64,000 nucleotides of DNA from Aminobacter aminovorans (GCF_900445235.1 NZ_UFSM01000001.1:3735501-3799500); one strand, 5' to 3'. Positions 8,309-18,016 are shown, numbered from the stretch's first letter. Translations and numbers: made by a program. Notes: generated from the letters alone by a model not told the origin.

Positions 8309-8839
8309 ATGGAGTTGTTGTTGCACTCGCTGAAATTCAAGATGCCATTTTCGTTGCGTCCGGCCGGCGCCGTGTCGCTGATCGTGGCCGCTGCCGCGCT
8401 GTCGGCATGCAACACCTCGAAGACGTTCGGTGACCTGACCCCCAGCGAGACGCTGACCCAGGGCTACGTCATCGACCAGCAGTCGATCGACTCCGTGCCG
8501 GTGGGCTCGAGCCGCGAGCAGGTGCTGCTCGCTCTCGGCACGCCGTCGACGACAGCGACCTTCGACAATGAGGTGTTCTACTACATCTCCCAGACGCGCA
8601 GGCGCGCAGTCGCCTTCGCCAAGCCGAAGCTGATCGAACAGCGCGTGCTCGCCGTCTATTTCGGCGCCGATGGCCGCGTCTCCAACATCGCCAATTACGG
8701 CATGCAGGAAGGCAAGGTGTTCGACTTCATCTCGCGCACGACGCCGACAGGCGGCAAGGACCAGAACTTCCTCGGCCAGTTGCTTTCGGGCGCGGGCAAG
8801 ATGGGTTCCAGTGCTGCCAGCAGCATCTTCGGCGGCTGA
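8309..8839 (+). CDS. bamE: Outer membrane protein assembly factor BamE-like lipoprotein (SmpA/OmlA)
   Basis: A lipoprotein of about 176 residues. The hydrophobic signal ends in the lipobox LSAC (Cys codon at 8408), so the mature protein is lipid-anchored in the outer membrane facing the periplasm. The SmpA/OmlA domain follows: DSVPVGSSREQVLLALGTPS, then YYISQT and VLAVYFGADGRVSNIANYG. BamE helps the BAM complex insert beta-barrel proteins. The C-terminal extension (GGKDQNFLGQLLSG plus a Ser/Gly tail) is the alphaproteobacterial form. Start is uncertain: ATG 8309 is used, ATG 8342 (MPFSLRP) would give a signal of more usual length. Confidence 0.9.
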   Translation: MELLLHSLKFKMPFSLRPAGAVSLIVAAAALSACNTSKTFGDLTPSETLTQGYVIDQQSIDSVPVGSSREQVLLALGTPSTTATFDNEVFYYISQTRRRAVAFAKPKLIEQRVLAVYFGADGRVSNIANYGMQEGKVFDFISRTTPTGGKDQNFLGQLLSGAGKMGSSAASSIFGG

Positions 8840-8875
8840 TCCGCCGACTGGGGTTCAAGAATCTCAGGCAACAGG

Positions 8876-8903
8876 ACCCGCGGAAGCAATTCCGCGGGTT
8901 TTT
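8876..8903 (+). terminator. Rho-independent terminator of bamE
   Basis: ACCCGCGGAA pairs with TTCCGCGGGT around the loop GCAA, followed by TTTTTC. Confidence 0.9.
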
Positions 8904-8925
8904 CTTTGGCCGGCACGGCTGCAAC

Positions 8926-8963
8926 GAAAAACCCCGCCCGCAGATGTTGCGGACGGGGCGTTT
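8926..8963 (-). terminator. Terminator of hppA
   Basis: Read on the minus strand, AAACGCCCCGTCCGCA pairs imperfectly with TGCGGGCGGGGTTTTT, ending in a T run. It lies 36 bases after the hppA stop and back-to-back with the bamE terminator. Confidence 0.8.
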
Positions 8964-8998
8964 ATCTCTGCCTCGGAGAGGCAAGGATGCCGGCGGGA

Positions 8999-11146
8999 TC
9001 AGCCGCCGCTATGCGCGAGCACGGCAAGCAGCAGCAGTGCGACGATGTTGGTGATCTTGATCGCGGGGTTCACCGCCGGACCGGCGGTGTCCTTGTACGG
9101 ATCGCCCACGGTGTCGCCAGTCACCGACGCCTTGTGCGCCTCCGAGCCCTTCAGGTGCTTGACGCCATCCTTGTCGGTGAAGCCGTCCTCGAACGACTTC
9201 TTGGCGTTGTCCCAGGCGCCGCCGCCCGACGTCATCGAGATCGCAACGAACAGGCCGTTGACGATGACGCCGAGCAATGAGGCACCCAGGGCCGCGAAGG
9301 CCGAGGCCTTGGAACCCGAGATCAGCAGCACGCCGAAATAGACGACGAGCGGTGCCAGCACCGGCAGCAGTGACGGGATGATCATTTCCTTGATCGCCGC
9401 CTTGGTCAGGATGTCGACGGCGCGGGCATAGTTGGGCTTCGAGGTGCCCTTCATGATGCCCGGATCCTCGCGGAACTGCTTGCGCACTTCCTCGACGATC
9501 GAACCCGCGGCACGGCCGACGGCGGTCATGGCAATGCCGCCGAACAAGTAGGGAATGAGGCCGCCGAAGATCAGGCCGGCGACGACGTAAGGGTTGGACA
9601 GGTCGAAGGACACCGTGCCGATGTCGGCGAAGTACGGGAACTGCGCGCTGTTGGCGGCAAAGTACTGCAGGTCGTAGCTGTAGGCGGCAAACAGCACCAG
9701 CGCGCCGAGACCGGCCGAACCGATGGCATAGCCTTTGGTGACGGCCTTGGTGGTGTTGCCGACCGCATCGAGCGCGTCGGTCGAATGACGCACTTCCTTG
9801 GGCAGGCCAGCCATCTCGGCAATGCCGCCGGCATTGTCGGTGACCGGACCGAAGGCATCGAGCGCCACGATCATGCCGGCGAGGCCGAGCATGGTGGTGA
9901 CGGCGATTGCCGTGCCGAACAGGCCGGCAAGCTGGAAGGTGGAGATGATGCCGCCGACGATGACGATAGCCGGAAGTGCCGTCGATTCGAGCGACACGGC
10001 CAGGCCCTGGATGACATTGGTGCCATGACCGGTGACCGACGCCTGGGCGATCGAATTGACCGGACGCTTGTTGGTGCCGGTGTAGTATTCGGTGATGACG
10101 ACGATGAGCCCCGTCACCACCAGGCCGATCAGGCCGCAGATGAACAGGTTCTGACCGGTGATCACGACACCGCCCCCGGTGCCGATTTCACCCCAGCCGA
10201 CAGTTAGCGAGGTCGCCGCACCCAGGCCGATGATGGACAGCAGGCCGGTGACGATCAGGCCTTTGTAGAGCGCGCCCATGATCGAGCCGTTGGCGCCCAG
10301 CTTGACGAAGAAGGTGCCGACGATCGAGGTGATGATGCAGGCGCCGCAGATGGCGAGCGGGTAGAGCATCACGTTGGAGAGAACTTCGGTTCCGCCGAAG
10401 AAGATGGCACCGAGCACCATGGTGGCGACGACGGTCACGGCATAGGTTTCGAAAAGGTCGGCCGCCATGCCGGCGCAGTCGCCGACATTGTCGCCGACGT
10501 TGTCGGCGATGGTGGCGGGGTTGCGCGGATCATCCTCGGGGATGCCGGCTTCAACCTTGCCGACGAGATCGCCGCCGACATCCGCACCCTTGGTGAAGAT
10601 GCCGCCGCCGAGACGGGCGAAAATCGAGATCAGGGAAGCACCAAAGCCAAGCGCCACCAGCGAATCGATGACGATGCGGTCGGCGGGCGCGTGACCCATC
10701 GGTCCGGTCAGAACGAGGTAGTAGACGGAAACGCCAAGCAAGGCGAGGCCCGCAACCAGCATGCCGGTGATCGCACCCGACTTGAAGGCGATGTCGAGGC
10801 CGGCGGCCAGGCTGTTGGAGGCGGCCTGTGCAGTCCGCACATTGGCCCGGACCGAAACATGCATGCCGATGAAGCCGGCTGCCCCCGAAAGCACTGCACC
10901 AATCAAAAAGCCGATCGCCGCGGTCGCGGAAAGCAGCCACCATGCGAGCAGGAACACGACGACGCCGACGATGGCGATTGTTGTGTATTGGCGCGCCAGA
11001 TATGCCTGCGCACCTTCTCGGATGGCGGCGGAGATTTCCTGCATGCGCGCATTGCCCTGGTCGGCCGCGAGGACCGACTGAGTCGCCCATATGGCGTAAA
11101 GGACAGATAGCAGGCCGCAGGCGATGACGACGTAAAGCATTGTCAT
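8999..11146 (-). CDS. hppA: K+-independent proton-pumping membrane pyrophosphatase
   Basis: A membrane protein of 715 residues with about 16 transmembrane segments that couples PPi hydrolysis to proton export. The substrate/Mg-binding loop [20 protein letters not shown] lies at about residues 200-220. The [10 protein letters not shown] motif near 465 carries Lys where K+-dependent enzymes have Ala, marking the K+-independent H+-pump class. A third acidic cluster, [10 protein letters not shown]...[15 protein letters not shown], is near the C-terminus. The ATG at 11146 is preferred to a TTG six bases upstream. The gene stands alone, with a terminator after it and a palindromic element upstream. 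Confidence 0.97.
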   Translation of the reverse strand: MTMLYVVIACGLLSVLYAIWATQSVLAADQGNARMQEISAAIREGAQAYLARQYTTIAIVGVVVFLLAWWLLSATAAIGFLIGAVLSGAAGFIGMHVSVRANVRTAQAASNSLAAGLDIAFKSGAITGMLVAGLALLGVSVYYLVLTGPMGHAPADRIVIDSLVALGFGASLISIFARLGGGIFTKGADVGGDLVGKVEAGIPEDDPRNPATIADNVGDNVGDCAGMAADLFETYAVTVVATMVLGAIFFGGTEVLSNVMLYPLAICGACIITSIVGTFFVKLGANGSIMGALYKGLIVTGLLSIIGLGAATSLTVGWGEIGTGGGVVITGQNLFICGLIGLVVTGLIVVITEYYTGTNKRPVNSIAQASVTGHGTNVIQGLAVSLESTALPAIVIVGGIISTFQLAGLFGTAIAVTTMLGLAGMIVALDAFGPVTDNAGGIAEMAGLPKEVRHSTDALDAVGNTTKAVTKGYAIGSAGLGALVLFAAYSYDLQYFAANSAQFPYFADIGTVSFDLSNPYVVAGLIFGGLIPYLFGGIAMTAVGRAAGSIVEEVRKQFREDPGIMKGTSKPNYARAVDILTKAAIKEMIIPSLLPVLAPLVVYFGVLLISGSKASAFAALGASLLGVIVNGLFVAISMTSGGGAWDNAKKSFEDGFTDKDGVKHLKGSEAHKASVTGDTVGDPYKDTAGPAVNPAIKITNIVALLLLAVLAHSGG

Positions 11147-11319
11147 TGCCAATTCTCTTCCCTGATTGTGCCCGGAATTCCCCTCCCCGGGCTAGTGAAC
11201 GAGACCGGCAGCCATTACGCGGTTTCCGGCCCCTGGCGAACAATCCGAAACAGGGCAGCGCACGTCAAGATATCGAAAAGGTGTTTCTCGGCTTTCGCCG
11301 CCCCGTTATTGCAGACAGT

Positions 11320-11426
11320 CCAGTTTTAGCGCGCCGTGCATCCGGCAGGACGCACAAAACACGCTTTAACTGGCAAGATTTGCGCATCGTGCTTTGCAAA
11401 AAAACGATTCCGATTTTCGGGGGATC
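11320..11426. repeat. Degenerate rhizobial-type palindromic mosaic element, copy A
   Basis: This stretch carries, in order, a hairpin-like module (AGCGCGCCGTGCATCC ... GGACGCACAA), the spacer TTTGCGCATCGTGC and a second module containing CGATTCCGATTTTCGGGG. The last 18 bases recur exactly, in reverse orientation, in copy B at 15131-15226. The architecture matches short palindromic repeats scattered in rhizobial intergenic regions (RIME/ABC-mosaic-like, from memory). It lies between the hppA promoter region and the end of the DUF2165 gene. Confidence 0.6.
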
Positions 11427-11919
11427 AGGCCAGATCGCGATCCGGCTGATTGACGAAGATCAGCACTGCCAACATGGTCATGTAGAATTTGAAGGCGGCC
11501 TCCTGGCCGTTCCATGTGCTTGACTGCCACATGGCGAACCATTCGCCGCCGACGACCATGAAGCCGAGGAACCAGACAAGGAAGCCCATTGTGGCACCGA
11601 TGACGACAAAACCCTTGGCGTCGTCGAACTGCCTGCCTGACCCCTTGCGCGCCTGCCAGAGTTGCAGCGCGGCGATCAGGAACAGCACGCAGGTGAGCCC
11701 CTCGCCGAAAATGATCAGCCAGTAGCCGACGGTCCACAGTGTCGGACTGGTGATCGAGCGATACATCAACGCATTGCCCGGGAAGGTGGTGTCCATGCTC
11801 AGCACATGCTGGACGAAGGCGAAATTGGAGCCGTAGTCGGTGATGTTGCCGAACGCCACAAGAAAGGCGAAAGCTGCGAGACAAAGACACATCACGATCT
11901 TAGAGAGACGCCAAACCAT
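11425..11919 (-). CDS. DUF2165 family small membrane protein
   Basis: A 164-residue protein with four predicted transmembrane segments. Between the first two lies the family pattern FGNITDYGSNFAFVQHVLSM, with D and N residues and MDTTFPG on the outer face; near the C-terminus are GGEWFAMWQSSTWNGQ and a last span. DUF2165 proteins have no established function. The start has a strong GAAGGAG seven bases upstream. The ATG overlaps, on the palindrome CCATGG, the ATG of the divergent small gene, so the two promoters must read across each other's 5' ends. Confidence 0.85.
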   Translation of the reverse strand: MVWRLSKIVMCLCLAAFAFLVAFGNITDYGSNFAFVQHVLSMDTTFPGNALMYRSITSPTLWTVGYWLIIFGEGLTCVLFLIAALQLWQARKGSGRQFDDAKGFVVIGATMGFLVWFLGFMVVGGEWFAMWQSSTWNGQEAAFKFYMTMLAVLIFVNQPDRDLA

Positions 11920-12229
11920 GGCAAAAACTCCTTCAAATGACAGACCGGGGCATCAGCCAGATCAATCACCGAGTCTCGGCAGCGGCGCAACAGCTGAGAA
12001 GGTCGAAGTCACACTGACAGGTTCAGCCAGGATCCATGCCAGCAAGACCGGCCTGGACGTCGTGCTCAAGGCGCTGGCGCTTTCGCCCGAATGCCAGACG
12101 GGCGATGTGGTCACCGTGCACTCAGGTGGCACCGGCCATGATTTCGCGGTGCTGCGCCGCCGGTGGATCGTCGGCACAACCGGTCACCGGCTTGAGATCA
12201 CGCTCGATTATCCCGTCCGTGGCCGGTAG
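11918..12229 (+). CDS. Hypothetical 103-residue protein
   Basis: I do not recognise the family. The first 30 residues are polar and probably disordered (MAKTPSNDRPGHQPDQSPS). The rest looks like a compact alpha/beta fold: VEVTLTGSARIHASKTGLDV, then VLKALALSPECQTGDVVTVH, then a basic hairpin FAVLRRRWIVG and LEITLDYPV. Codon use fits the neighbours, so it is probably real. No good ribosome-binding site precedes the ATG, which coincides with that of the divergent DUF2165 gene; a leaderless transcript or a later non-ATG start is possible. It is convergent with the permease gene that follows. Confidence 0.55.
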   Translation: MAKTPSNDRPGHQPDQSPSLGSGATAEKVEVTLTGSARIHASKTGLDVVLKALALSPECQTGDVVTVHSGGTGHDFAVLRRRWIVGTTGHRLEITLDYPVRGR

Positions 12230-12231
12230 CA

Positions 12232-12987
12232 CTAGGCTGCCTGCGCCACCTGCCCCATGCGCCTTGCCGCCATGCGCTCCAGTGCCGACAGCGCGTCGTA
12301 GATCAGAACGGCAAGGGCCGCGACGATCAGGCCGCCTTGCAGGACGAAGGCCAGGTTGTTTGATTGCAGCCCGGCGATGATGACCTCGCCGAGCGTCTTG
12401 GCGGCAACGGTGGAGCCGATGGTGGCGGTGGCGAGACTGATGACAACCGATAACCGGATGCCGGCGAGCATGACCGGCACGCTGAGCGGCAGCTCGACCT
12501 TGAGCAAGCGTTGCCAACCGGTCATGCCGGCACCTCGGGCCGCCTCGACGATGTTGGCCGGCGTGGTGGTAAGGCCGGTCAGCGTGTTTTCGAAGATCGG
12601 CAGCAGGCCGTAGAGAAACAGCGCGATCAGCGTCGGCTTCTCGCCAAAACCGACGGCGGGAACGGCAAGCGCCAGCACAGCGACCGGCGGGAAGGTCTGG
12701 CCGATATTCACCAGGCTGCGCGACAGGGGCAGGAACTCGGCGCCGACAGGTCGGGTAACCAGGATTGCGAGCGCGACCGCAACCACAATCGCCGCCGCGG
12801 TGGCAATCGCGACGGTGCGCAGATGCAGCAGCGCCAGCGACAGCAGGCTGCCCTGGTTGTAGACCGCCGGCGCGCCATTCTGGGTGAGCGGCTTGAGCAG
12901 CGGCTCGAACCACAGCGGATTGGTCAGGAACGCAACCAGCAGCGCCAGCAGGCAAAGGCGCAGCAGGAGCGGAATCCAGGCCTTCAT
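12232..12987 (-). CDS. Osmoprotectant ABC transporter permease (YehW-like)
   Basis: An inner-membrane permease of 251 residues of the proline/glycine-betaine type. The EAA loop is visible as EAARGAGMTGWQRLLKVELP, the contact site for the ATPase. The start MKAWIPLLLRL overlaps the ATPase stop codon by four bases (ATGA), which fixes it and shows translational coupling. It is the last gene of the four-gene unit and closes an arrangement equal to E. coli yehZYXW (binding protein, large permease, ATPase, small permease). Substrate is probably a compatible solute such as glycine betaine, inferred from family only. Confidence 0.9.
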   Translation of the reverse strand: MKAWIPLLLRLCLLALLVAFLTNPLWFEPLLKPLTQNGAPAVYNQGSLLSLALLHLRTVAIATAAAIVVAVALAILVTRPVGAEFLPLSRSLVNIGQTFPPVAVLALAVPAVGFGEKPTLIALFLYGLLPIFENTLTGLTTTPANIVEAARGAGMTGWQRLLKVELPLSVPVMLAGIRLSVVISLATATIGSTVAAKTLGEVIIAGLQSNNLAFVLQGGLIVAALAVLIYDALSALERMAARRMGQVAQAA

Positions 12988-13922
12988 TGCGGCCTCGCGG
13001 CACGTTTCAGCAGGCTTTCGACCGTCACGCGGCCAAGGGCAGCGCCATTCTCGGCGATTACCGGCATGGCGGCGCGGCCCGACCACAACAATTCGGCCAG
13101 CGCGTCGCGCTGGCTTGCCTCAGCGCGTATCCCCTCGCCCGCAGCCTGGCCGGGCTCGACCGCATCAGCGACCGAGCCAAGCGACAGAAGCTTGAACGGA
13201 CGGTCGGAGGCACCGATCAACGTCTCGACGAAGTCGCTGGCGGGTCGCGCAAGAATCTCGGCAGGTGTCGCATACTGGATCAGACGGCCGGCATCCATGA
13301 CGGCGATGCGGTCGCCGAGATGGACCGCTTCCTCCATGTCGTGGGTAACGAGGATTATGGTGGTGCCAAAGCGTTTCTGGATCGCCAGCAGGTCTTCCTG
13401 CGCCTTGGTGCGGATGATCGGGTCGAGCGCGCCGAACGGCTCGTCCATCAACAGCACGTTGGGTTCGGCGGCGAGCGCGCGGGCGACGCCGACGCGCTGC
13501 TGCTGGCCGCCCGACAGCTCATGCGGATAGCGCGGCCCAAAGGCTGCGGGATCGAGCTGCAGCAACGACAGCAGCTCGTCGACCCGGGCCTTGATGCGGG
13601 CGGCATCCCAGCCGAGCAGCGCGGGCACGGTGGCGATGTTCTGCGCCACCGTGCGGTGCGGAAACAGGCCATTGCCCTGGATGGCGTAGCCGATGCTGCG
13701 GCGAAGCTGGTGGCCAGGCACCGAGCGGTTGTCCGTACCGTCGAGCTTGATCGTACCGGAGGTCGGCTCGACCAGGCGGTTGATCATGCGCAGCAGCGTC
13801 GTCTTGCCTGAACCGGAGGTGCCGACGATCACGGTGACCGTGCGCGGCTCGATGACCATCGAGACGTCGTCGACCACCGTTGTCTCGCCATAACGCTTGG
13901 TGATGTGTTCGATTTCGATCAT
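12984..13922 (-). CDS. Osmoprotectant ABC transporter ATP-binding protein (YehX/OpuCA-like)
   Basis: A 312-residue ATPase with Walker A GTSGSGKTT at about 35, the Q-loop, the signature LSGGQQQRVGVARAL, Walker B VLLMDEPFGALD and the H-loop THDM. The C-terminal ~70 residues (DALAELLWSGRAAMPVIAEN) resemble a single CBS half-domain, as in OpuCA/OsmV proteins where CBS modules sense ionic strength. It overlaps both permease genes by four bases. The cytoplasmic protein powers import by the two permeases on either side. Confidence 0.94.
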   Translation of the reverse strand: MIEIEHITKRYGETTVVDDVSMVIEPRTVTVIVGTSGSGKTTLLRMINRLVEPTSGTIKLDGTDNRSVPGHQLRRSIGYAIQGNGLFPHRTVAQNIATVPALLGWDAARIKARVDELLSLLQLDPAAFGPRYPHELSGGQQQRVGVARALAAEPNVLLMDEPFGALDPIIRTKAQEDLLAIQKRFGTTIILVTHDMEEAVHLGDRIAVMDAGRLIQYATPAEILARPASDFVETLIGASDRPFKLLSLGSVADAVEPGQAAGEGIRAEASQRDALAELLWSGRAAMPVIAENGAALGRVTVESLLKRAARPQ

Positions 13923-15133
13923 GCAGCAGCCACTTCAGTGGATTTGCGGGTCGCGATGGTTTCGACCACCGCGTCGAGAATAATGGCGGCGGCAAAGGCC
14001 AGCGCCACCGTCGGCACAGCACCGAGCAGGACGAGGTCCATCGCCGTCTGGCCGACACCCTGGAAGACGAAGACGCCGAAGCCGCCGCCGCCGATCAGCG
14101 CGGCAATGGTGGCAAGGCCGATGTTCTGGACCAGGACGATGCGGATACCGGTCAGTATGACCGGAAAGGCAAGCGGGAACTCGACGTTCCTCAGCCGCTG
14201 CCAGCCGGTCATGCCCATGCCGCGCGCCGCGTCGTTGGCTGCACGCGGCACGCCGGCAAGGCCGACGACGGTGTTGGCGACCACCGGCAGCAGCGAATAG
14301 AGAAACAGTGCAACGAAGGCCGGCGCAGCACCGATGCCGCGGATGCCGAGCGCTGAGGCACCGGGAACATTGGCTGCGACCCAGCCGAGCGGCGCGATCA
14401 GGATGCCGAACAGCGCAATGCTCGGAATGGTCTGGATGATGTTGAGCACGTTGAGCACGCCGGCCCGCAGCGCCTCGACACGATGGCAAAGGATGCCGAG
14501 CGGCAGACCGACAAGAACGGCACCAACCAGCGAGCCAAGCGCGAGTTCGACATGACGCCTCGCCTCGTTCCAGAAACTGTCGGCGCGATTGGCGTATTCC
14601 TTGAGGATCGACAGACTGTCCCATTGCCCTGAGGCAAGCAGCAGCCAGACTGCCGCGGCGGCCACTGCAAGCACGAAAACACGCCCGGTCGGCGACAACT
14701 GCAGCCGGGTCAGGACATCGGCGAGCAACAAGGTGAAGGCAAAGATCAAGACCCAGAAACCGGAGGCCGGCGAGATACGGGCGAAGGTGTTGCCTTCAGG
14801 GGTCAGGTGGCTGCCGGCGACGCCGATGAGCAACGCGAGTGCGACAAGCGCCACGACGCTGGCGCCAAGCCGGGCAACGAGAGGTGTCTTGAACAAGGCA
14901 ACGAGGCCCGCGGCTACCAGAATGGCCAGTAGAGCCATAGCCAATGGCTGCGGCAACGCCTCGATGATGGAACGAGGTTCGCCCGCCACGATGCGGTTGG
15001 CGCGGAAAGTGGCAAATGGCGCGATCAAGGCGCCATAACAGGCGATCGCGGCGATCACCACGCCAAGCTTGTCGAACCTGATGCCCACGACTTCGATGCG
15101 TCCCCGGTTCCGTCGGCGCGCGCCCTCTTGCAT
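13919..15133 (-). CDS. Osmoprotectant ABC transporter permease with extended N-terminus (YehY-like)
   Basis: A protein of about 404 residues. The N-terminal ~190 residues hold five or six extra membrane spans; the C-terminal half is a standard permease with the EAA loop DAARGMGMTGWQRLRNVEFP. This is the architecture of E. coli YehY. The start is uncertain: the ATG used (MQEGARRRNRGR) lies inside the last bases of a palindromic repeat element, so the native start may instead be the GTG at 15088 (VGIRFDKLG). It overlaps the ATPase gene by four bases and is separated from the binding-protein gene by a strong hairpin. Confidence 0.9.
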   Translation of the reverse strand: MQEGARRRNRGRIEVVGIRFDKLGVVIAAIACYGALIAPFATFRANRIVAGEPRSIIEALPQPLAMALLAILVAAGLVALFKTPLVARLGASVVALVALALLIGVAGSHLTPEGNTFARISPASGFWVLIFAFTLLLADVLTRLQLSPTGRVFVLAVAAAAVWLLLASGQWDSLSILKEYANRADSFWNEARRHVELALGSLVGAVLVGLPLGILCHRVEALRAGVLNVLNIIQTIPSIALFGILIAPLGWVAANVPGASALGIRGIGAAPAFVALFLYSLLPVVANTVVGLAGVPRAANDAARGMGMTGWQRLRNVEFPLAFPVILTGIRIVLVQNIGLATIAALIGGGGFGVFVFQGVGQTAMDLVLLGAVPTVALAFAAAIILDAVVETIATRKSTEVAAA

Positions 15134-15226
15134 GACCCCGAAAATCGGAATCGATTCTCGGAAAAGGCCATGCACGGATTCTCGATATTGCAGCACTGCG
15201 CGTCCGGAAGGGACGCACAGTGCTGT
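15131..15226. repeat. Rhizobial-type palindromic mosaic element, copy B
   Basis: The first module, CCCCGAAAATCGGAATCGAT followed by TCTCGGAAAAGG and CCATGC, is next to a second module, a hairpin at 15191-15225. Both modules have counterparts, in reverse orientation, in copy A at 11320-11426. The element fills nearly the whole gap between the binding-protein gene and the large permease gene and contributes the ATG annotated as the permease start. Confidence 0.7.
15191..15225 (-). other. Strong intercistronic hairpin between binding-protein and permease genes
   Basis: CAGCACTGCGCGTCC pairs with GGACGCACAGTGCTG (15 bases, one mismatch) with a five-base loop. No T run follows, so it is not a standard terminator. 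Placed right after the binding-protein gene, such a hairpin usually protects the upstream mRNA or attenuates read-through, giving more binding protein than permease. Confidence 0.7.
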
Positions 15227-15248
15227 ATGCGAGGCGCGCCGGGGAAGC

Positions 15249-16160
15249 TTACTTCAGAAAGCCATTCTTCTTCAGGAAATCTTCAGCGACCGCCTTGGCC
15301 GGCTCACCGCCGACCTGAACGCGGCCATTGAGCTCCTGCAGCGTGACGAGATCGAGCTTCTCGAACACCGGCTTGAGCAGGGACTCGATTTGCGGGTGCT
15401 CCTTGAGCACGGCTTCGCGGATGATCGGCGCCGGCTGGTAGACCGGCTGCACGCCCTTGTCGTCGTCGAGGACGACGAGGCCGGACGGCGCGATACCGCC
15501 GTCGGTGCCATAGACCATGGCGGCATTGGCGCCGTTGGTCTGGTTGGCGGCAGCGCCGATGGTGGCAGCGGTATCACCGCCGGAGAGCGTGATCAGTTGC
15601 TCGGGCTTGAGCGTGAAACCGTAGGTGGTCTGGAACGCCGGCAGTGCTGCTGCCGAATTGACGAATTCGGACGACGCGGCCAGCACGACGGTGCCGCCGC
15701 CGGCGACATATTTGCCAAAGTCGCTGAGCGAGGCGAGCTTGTTGGTTTCCGCCACATCCTTGCGCAGCGCGATCGCCCAGGTGTTGTTGGCCGGCGACGG
15801 TGACAGCCAGACGATCTTGTTGGCGTCGTAATCGAGCTTCTTGGCGGTCTCAAAACCCTTGGCGGCGTCCTTCCAGAGCGGGTCATCGGCCTTTTCAAAG
15901 AAGAAGCCGGCATTGCCGGTATATTCGGGATAGATGTCGATCTCGCCAGCTGTGATCGCCTTGCGCACGACAGGCGTCGCACCGAGCTGGATGCGGTCGG
16001 TGGTGGCGATGTTGTTGGCATCGAGCACGGCCTTGATGATGTTGCCGAGCACGCCGCCTTCGGTGTCGATCTTGGAAGACACCACCACCTGCGCGCTCGC
16101 GGCGCCGGTGGCGAGGCCGAGCGCGATGAACGCTGCGGCGATTGTCGTGGTGTGACGCAT
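15249..16160 (-). CDS. Osmoprotectant ABC transporter substrate-binding protein (OsmF/YehZ-like)
   Basis: A 303-residue periplasmic protein beginning MRHTTTIAAAFIALGLATGA, a Sec signal peptide cleaved after ASA. The mature part is an OpuAC/ProX type II binding protein: SSKIDTEGGVLGNIIKAVLD, then RKAITAGEIDIYPEYTGNAG, and AGGGTVVLAASSEF. It binds the solute and delivers it to the permease pair encoded downstream. The chosen start has GGGG at good distance; an ATG 18 bases upstream (MKRGF) is possible. The distal genes are probably expressed from its promoter, past the hairpin that follows. Confidence 0.93.
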   Translation of the reverse strand: MRHTTTIAAAFIALGLATGAASAQVVVSSKIDTEGGVLGNIIKAVLDANNIATTDRIQLGATPVVRKAITAGEIDIYPEYTGNAGFFFEKADDPLWKDAAKGFETAKKLDYDANKIVWLSPSPANNTWAIALRKDVAETNKLASLSDFGKYVAGGGTVVLAASSEFVNSAAALPAFQTTYGFTLKPEQLITLSGGDTAATIGAAANQTNGANAAMVYGTDGGIAPSGLVVLDDDKGVQPVYQPAPIIREAVLKEHPQIESLLKPVFEKLDLVTLQELNGRVQVGGEPAKAVAEDFLKKNGFLK

Positions 16161-16316
16161 GGTGAAGCCCCTTTTCATTCCCGGAATTCGGTGGCCGCAT
16201 AAGAGCATGGCGACCTAACGTTCGTCGGGGCATACGGTTTCACAATGCGCGGGGCATGCGCAATATTTTTTTGTGCTTCGAAGAAATCGGCGGCGAATGC
16301 TGCCGACAACGTACTG

Positions 16317-17519
16317 TCAGGTGGCTTGGCGCCGACGTGTCAGTGAAAGAGTCGCCAGCGCTCCAAGGCTGACCGCGCAAACCGGGAAGACGATCCAGTT
16401 GAGCATTTCCCAGCCATAGGCGTTGTAGACCGCGCCCGACATCAGCGAGGAGAAAGCGACGGCACCGAACAGGACGAAATCGTGGAAGCCCTGGACCTTA
16501 CCCTTCTCCGACGGACGATAGGTATCGGCGACGATCGCGGTCGAGCCGATGAAGCCGAAATTCCAGCCAAGACCGAGCAGGATCAGCGCGGTCCAGAATT
16601 GCCATAGTGCGATGCCTGAAAGGGCAACGACGGCACAAAATATCAGGAGCAGCAGGCCGAGCGCCACGATGCGTTCGGCGCCGAAGCGCTGGATCAGCCG
16701 GCCGGTGAAGAAGCTTGGGCCGAACATCGCCATGACGTGCCAGGAAATGCCAAGGGTCGCTTCGTCGGGCGAGAAGCCGCAGCCGACCATCGCCAGCGGC
16801 GCGCCGGTCATGACGAAGCTCATCAGCGTGTAGGTGCCGACACCGCAGATCAGGGCGGCCGCAAATCGCGGCTGGGAGACGATCTCCATCAACGGGCGCA
16901 CATCCGACTGGTCGACGGCGGCAGCGGTGCCGGCGCTCGGCTTGACGCGCAGGAACGCCAGGATGACGGCGCCGACGGCCGAAAGCCCGATGATCGCGGC
17001 AAAGGAGCCGGCGAACATGATCGGCGCAAACAGTTCGCGGGTGAAGATGACGATCTGCGGCCCCAAAATGGCGGTAATGATGCCGCCGGCCAGGACGAAC
17101 GAAATGGCATTTGCCTTGAATTCAGGCGGCGCGTTGTCGGCGGCGGCAAAACGGAACTGCTGCACGAACGCATTGCCGATGCCGATGACCAGCAGGCCGA
17201 AGGCGAACAGCCAGAATTCGGAGCGGAACAAGGCGAGAGTCGCAACGGCGCCACCGGCAGCGGTGACGGCCGTGCCGAACATGAAGCCGCCGCGCTGGCC
17301 AAGTCCGCGAATGATCGCAGCCGCCGGCAACGCGCCAAGCGCCATGCCGACGCTGAAGCCGGTGACAGGCGCGGTAGCCAGCGACTTGTCTGTATCAAGC
17401 AGATAGAAACCGGCGAGTCCGCCGATGGACAGTGCTATCGGGGCGGCAGAACCGATGATGGCTTGCGATGCGGCGAGAATATATGCTGTTCGCCGCGCTT
17501 CGCGTTCGCCACCTATCAT
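16317..17519 (-). CDS. Major facilitator superfamily transporter
   Basis: A 400-residue protein with 12 predicted transmembrane helices. The half-repeats are recognisable ([20 protein letters not shown] in the first half; [20 protein letters not shown] in the second). The substrate cannot be inferred. Its ATG overlaps the nusB stop codon by four bases, so it is translationally coupled to the nusB/rib block. MFS genes at this place next to nusB recur in rhizobia, but I know of no proven link to riboflavin or transcription. Confidence 0.88.
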   Translation of the reverse strand: MIGGEREARRTAYILAASQAIIGSAAPIALSIGGLAGFYLLDTDKSLATAPVTGFSVGMALGALPAAAIIRGLGQRGGFMFGTAVTAAGGAVATLALFRSEFWLFAFGLLVIGIGNAFVQQFRFAAADNAPPEFKANAISFVLAGGIITAILGPQIVIFTRELFAPIMFAGSFAAIIGLSAVGAVILAFLRVKPSAGTAAAVDQSDVRPLMEIVSQPRFAAALICGVGTYTLMSFVMTGAPLAMVGCGFSPDEATLGISWHVMAMFGPSFFTGRLIQRFGAERIVALGLLLLIFCAVVALSGIALWQFWTALILLGLGWNFGFIGSTAIVADTYRPSEKGKVQGFHDFVLFGAVAFSSLMSGAVYNAYGWEMLNWIVFPVCAVSLGALATLSLTRRRQAT

Positions 17520-18016
17520 AATGCGTCCTTGCCCTTGCCTTCACCGCGCAGCTTGCGCGAGACACGATCCAGTACCGCGTTAACCAGCTTGGGCTCGTCC
17601 TCGGCGTAGAATGCCTTGGCGATGTCGACATATTCCGACACGATCACCGCAACCGGCACGTCCTGGCGCTTCATCAACTCGTAGACGCCGGCGCGCAGGA
17701 TGGCGCGCAAAGTCGAGTCGAGACGCGACAATGGCCAGTCCTCGGTCAGCGACTGGCGGATGACCGGATCGACGACCTTCTGGTTTTCGACGACGCCGGC
17801 AAGAATGGCGCGGAACCACTGGGCATCTGCCTCGCGGTAGAGTGCGCCGTCGACTTCCTTGCCAAGGCGAAACGCCTCGTATTCGGCGGTGATTTCGAGC
17901 AGGCCGCTGCCGGCCACATCCATCTGATAGAGCGCCTGCACGGCGGCCAGACGGGCGGCGCCGCGCTTGTTGGCGTGGCGGACGGGCGGCTGGCCGTTAT
18001 CTTCGGAAGACGTCAC
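17516..18016 (-). CDS. nusB: Transcription antitermination factor NusB
   Basis: A 166-residue all-helical RNA-binding protein that works with NusE (S10) in rRNA antitermination. The N-terminal arginine-rich helix [20 protein letters not shown] and the end motifs [40 protein letters not shown] are characteristic. The start is GTG in a GTGA overlap with the ribH stop codon, and the stop overlaps the following MFS gene. It is a standard member of the ribH-nusB pair, and length is normal. Confidence 0.96.
   Translation of the reverse strand: MTSSEDNGQPPVRHANKRGAARLAAVQALYQMDVAGSGLLEITAEYEAFRLGKEVDGALYREADAQWFRAILAGVVENQKVVDPVIRQSLTEDWPLSRLDSTLRAILRAGVYELMKRQDVPVAVIVSEYVDIAKAFYAEDEPKLVNAVLDRVSRKLRGEGKGKDAL

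Noticed and set aside
9571..10207. Long open frames opposite hppA and similar antisense frames throughout
   Set aside because: High GC and strong third-position bias leave long shadow frames; none has domains or start signals.
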